Source: Prevotella sp. UBA2739
GTDB lineage: Bacteria; Bacteroidota; Bacteroidia; Bacteroidales; Bacteroidaceae
Reading direction: 5' to 3'
Length of the DNA: 64,000 bases
Assembly: GCA_002353525.1 (NCBI GenBank)
Contig: DEJV01000004.1
Location: 1 to 64,000, forward strand
Part shown: positions 63,233 to 64,000 of the stretch, in pieces
Layout of the letters: each line of letters begins with the position of its first letter
How positions within the stretch are numbered: position 1 is the first letter of the stretch
The notes under the pieces: model-generated
Database searches by the model: none
What the model saw: the letters and a program-made list of their open reading frames with translations, nothing else
Told to the model about the DNA's origin: nothing
Made by a program: the position numbers and the translations under genes

Positions 63233-63412
63233 AAATATGCCTTTTACGTTAGCTAAATATGTCTTTTGGAATGCGTAAATATGCTTTTTACAACATGTAA
63301 ATGTGTCCTTTAGATTCATAGAGATGCCTTCCTGTTTTTTAGAGTAGTCTTTTGTATATTCAGAGTAGCCTTTTAGATTCTTAGAGTAGCCTTCTAGGTT
63401 TTTAGAACAGCG
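63233..63412. repeat. 21-22 bp tandem array after proS (copy 2 of the dispersed family)
   Basis: Units start at 63233, 63255, 63277 and 63299 (type AAATATGCCTTTTACG, 22-base spacing) and then at 63320, 63341, 63362, 63383 and 63404 (type AGAGTAGCCTTTTAGATTC, 21-base spacing). The same two unit types in the same order occur after kdsB at 18577-18681. Not coding. Confidence 0.88.
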
Positions 63413-63561
63413 TTTGAGAGAAATAACCTTGTCATTTTGTTTGGTTCAAAAATGGGTCGTAGCATGCATATATATATATAATAAGGTGGAAGAAACAAAG
63501 CATAAAAAGCCCCGAAAACGACTTTCTGCGGACGATGTTTGAATAAAAAATACAAAAATCC

Positions 63562-63592
63562 TTTGCAAATTCAAGAAATTGTAGTAACTTTG
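63562..63592 (+). promoter_or_regulatory. Promoter of rplU(-rpmA)
   Basis: TTTG at 63562-63565 and TAACTTTG at 63585-63592 with 19 bases between, a full match. Confidence 0.8.
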
Positions 63593-63605
63593 CGCCCGAT
63601 TTAGT

Positions 63606-63652
63606 CTGTCCGGGCTCAAAGAAGTATGTGCACGGTGCGCATCGCCTGGCAG
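63606..63652 (+). promoter_or_regulatory. Structured RNA leader of rplU
   Basis: CTG plus CCGGGC (63606-63608, 63610-63615) pairs with GCCTGG plus CAG (63644-63652), with one bulged base and one G-U pair. Inside, ATGTGCA (63626-63632) pairs with TGCGCAT (63636-63642) around the triloop CGG. It lies wholly between the promoter and the ATG, as expected for a ribosomal-protein autoregulatory leader. Confidence 0.6.
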
Positions 63653-63680
63653 AAAAAACCCGTTTTACAATCAAAAATAA

Positions 63681-63998
63681 ATGTACGCAATTGTAGAAAT
63701 TAACGGTCAGCAGTTCAAGGTAGAGCAAGGACAAAAGCTCTTCGTCAACCGCATTAAGGATGCAGAGGCTGGCAAGACTGTTGAATTTGAGAAAGTGCTC
63801 CTCGTAGACGTTGACGGAGCAGTAACGGTAGGTGCACCAACCGTAGAGGGTGCAAAAGTAGTATGTGAGGTAGTGAACCCACTCGTAAAGGGTGAGAAGG
63901 TTATCGTGTTCAAGATGAAGCGCCGCAAGGACTTCCGCAAGAAGAACGGTCACCGCCAGCAGTTCACTCAGGTAGAAGTTAAATCAGTAATCGCTTAA
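63681..63998 (+). CDS. rplU: 50S ribosomal protein bL21
   Basis: The 105-residue protein starts MYAIVEINGQQFKVEQGQKL and has the conserved FKMKRRKDFRKKNGHRQQFTQVEV tail (given in two parts by the family: KMKRRKDFRKK and GHRQQFT). It binds 23S rRNA domain II. The window ends two bases after its stop; rpmA (bL27) usually follows. Confidence 0.98.
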   Translation: MYAIVEINGQQFKVEQGQKLFVNRIKDAEAGKTVEFEKVLLVDVDGAVTVGAPTVEGAKVVCEVVNPLVKGEKVIVFKMKRRKDFRKKNGHRQQFTQVEVKSVIA

Positions 63999-64000
63999 AG

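Noticed and set aside
63233..63412. Possible CRISPR array
   Set aside because: Units abut directly with no unique spacers, the period is too short and no cas genes are present.

Overview
The window looks like chromosomal housekeeping DNA of a Bacteroidetes member, probably a Bacteroidales/Prevotellaceae species (Prevotella or Segatella-like). The reasons are the recurrent promoter pair TTTG (-33) and TAnnTTTG (-7), often exactly 19-20 bases apart; AT-rich leaders without clear Shine-Dalgarno sites; families typical of the phylum (DUF4491, DUF3078, DUF4270, PorT-like barrels, a type IX secretion sorting domain, a TonB receptor with a carboxypeptidase-like domain); the thrA-apgM-thrC order; and the methylmalonyl-CoA (succinate/propionate) genes. 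No phage, insertion sequence, CRISPR array or rRNA is present. There is one tRNA (Asp). The genus is inferred from overall gene content, not proven.

Layout. 1-4.6 kb: start of a phosphohexomutase gene (minus), DUF4491-rlmH, then uxuA-uxuB. 4.6-9.1 kb (minus): uxaB, an MFS transporter, panB and a HAD phosphatase. uxuA, uxuB and uxaB are hexuronate catabolism genes (tagaturonate/fructuronate reduction, mannonate dehydration). 9.2-13.4 kb: DUF3298 lipoprotein, rsmG, a metallo-hydrolase, ruvC and a twin-NBD ATPase, nearly all overlapping. 13.4-17.7 kb (minus): a MORN-repeat protein, a YhcH-type protein, glgB and a small membrane protein, read as one unit and divergent from kdsB. 18.8-25.9 kb: DUF3078 barrel (minus), yidC, DUF1846, an S9 peptidase. 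25.9-33.8 kb: transporters (MFS, NhaC, POT), a PorT-like barrel, a LysM/periplasmic-binding protein and a small type IX cargo-like protein. 33.8-43.7 kb: uvrA, the thrA-apgM-thrC operon, gdhA. 44-50.5 kb: tRNA-Asp, GNAT, glycosyltransferase, membrane protein, recR, TonB receptor. 50.5-53.3 kb: methylmalonyl-CoA epimerase, carboxyltransferase, a 52-residue protein and the biotin carrier. 53.5-57.4 kb: panD-panC (minus), a half-length glycogen-synthase-like protein, DUF4270 lipoprotein, a 42-residue protein. 57.6-61.5 kb (minus): pcrA, mtgA, an OmpA-type lipoprotein. 61.6-64 kb: proS and rplU, with rpmA expected just beyond the edge.

The most unusual material lies between the genes. At least six spacers hold different tandem or inverted repeats: a 21-22 bp array shared by the spacers after kdsB and after proS (45 kb apart), an unrelated 21-22 bp array before the TonB receptor gene, a 190-bp nested inverted repeat with a 36-bp perfect palindrome at its centre and a one-armed relative 6 kb away, four 47-bp units that start inside the uvrA stop region, three 76-bp units built on an AATTGAN heptamer, and 9/11-mer runs after thrC. 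Other points of interest are a structured RNA leader before rplU, a phosphoglycerate-mutase-like gene sitting where a homoserine kinase is expected, and two small genes (52 and 42 codons) that are easily missed.

All calls come from reading motifs and gene order by eye. No database search was run.
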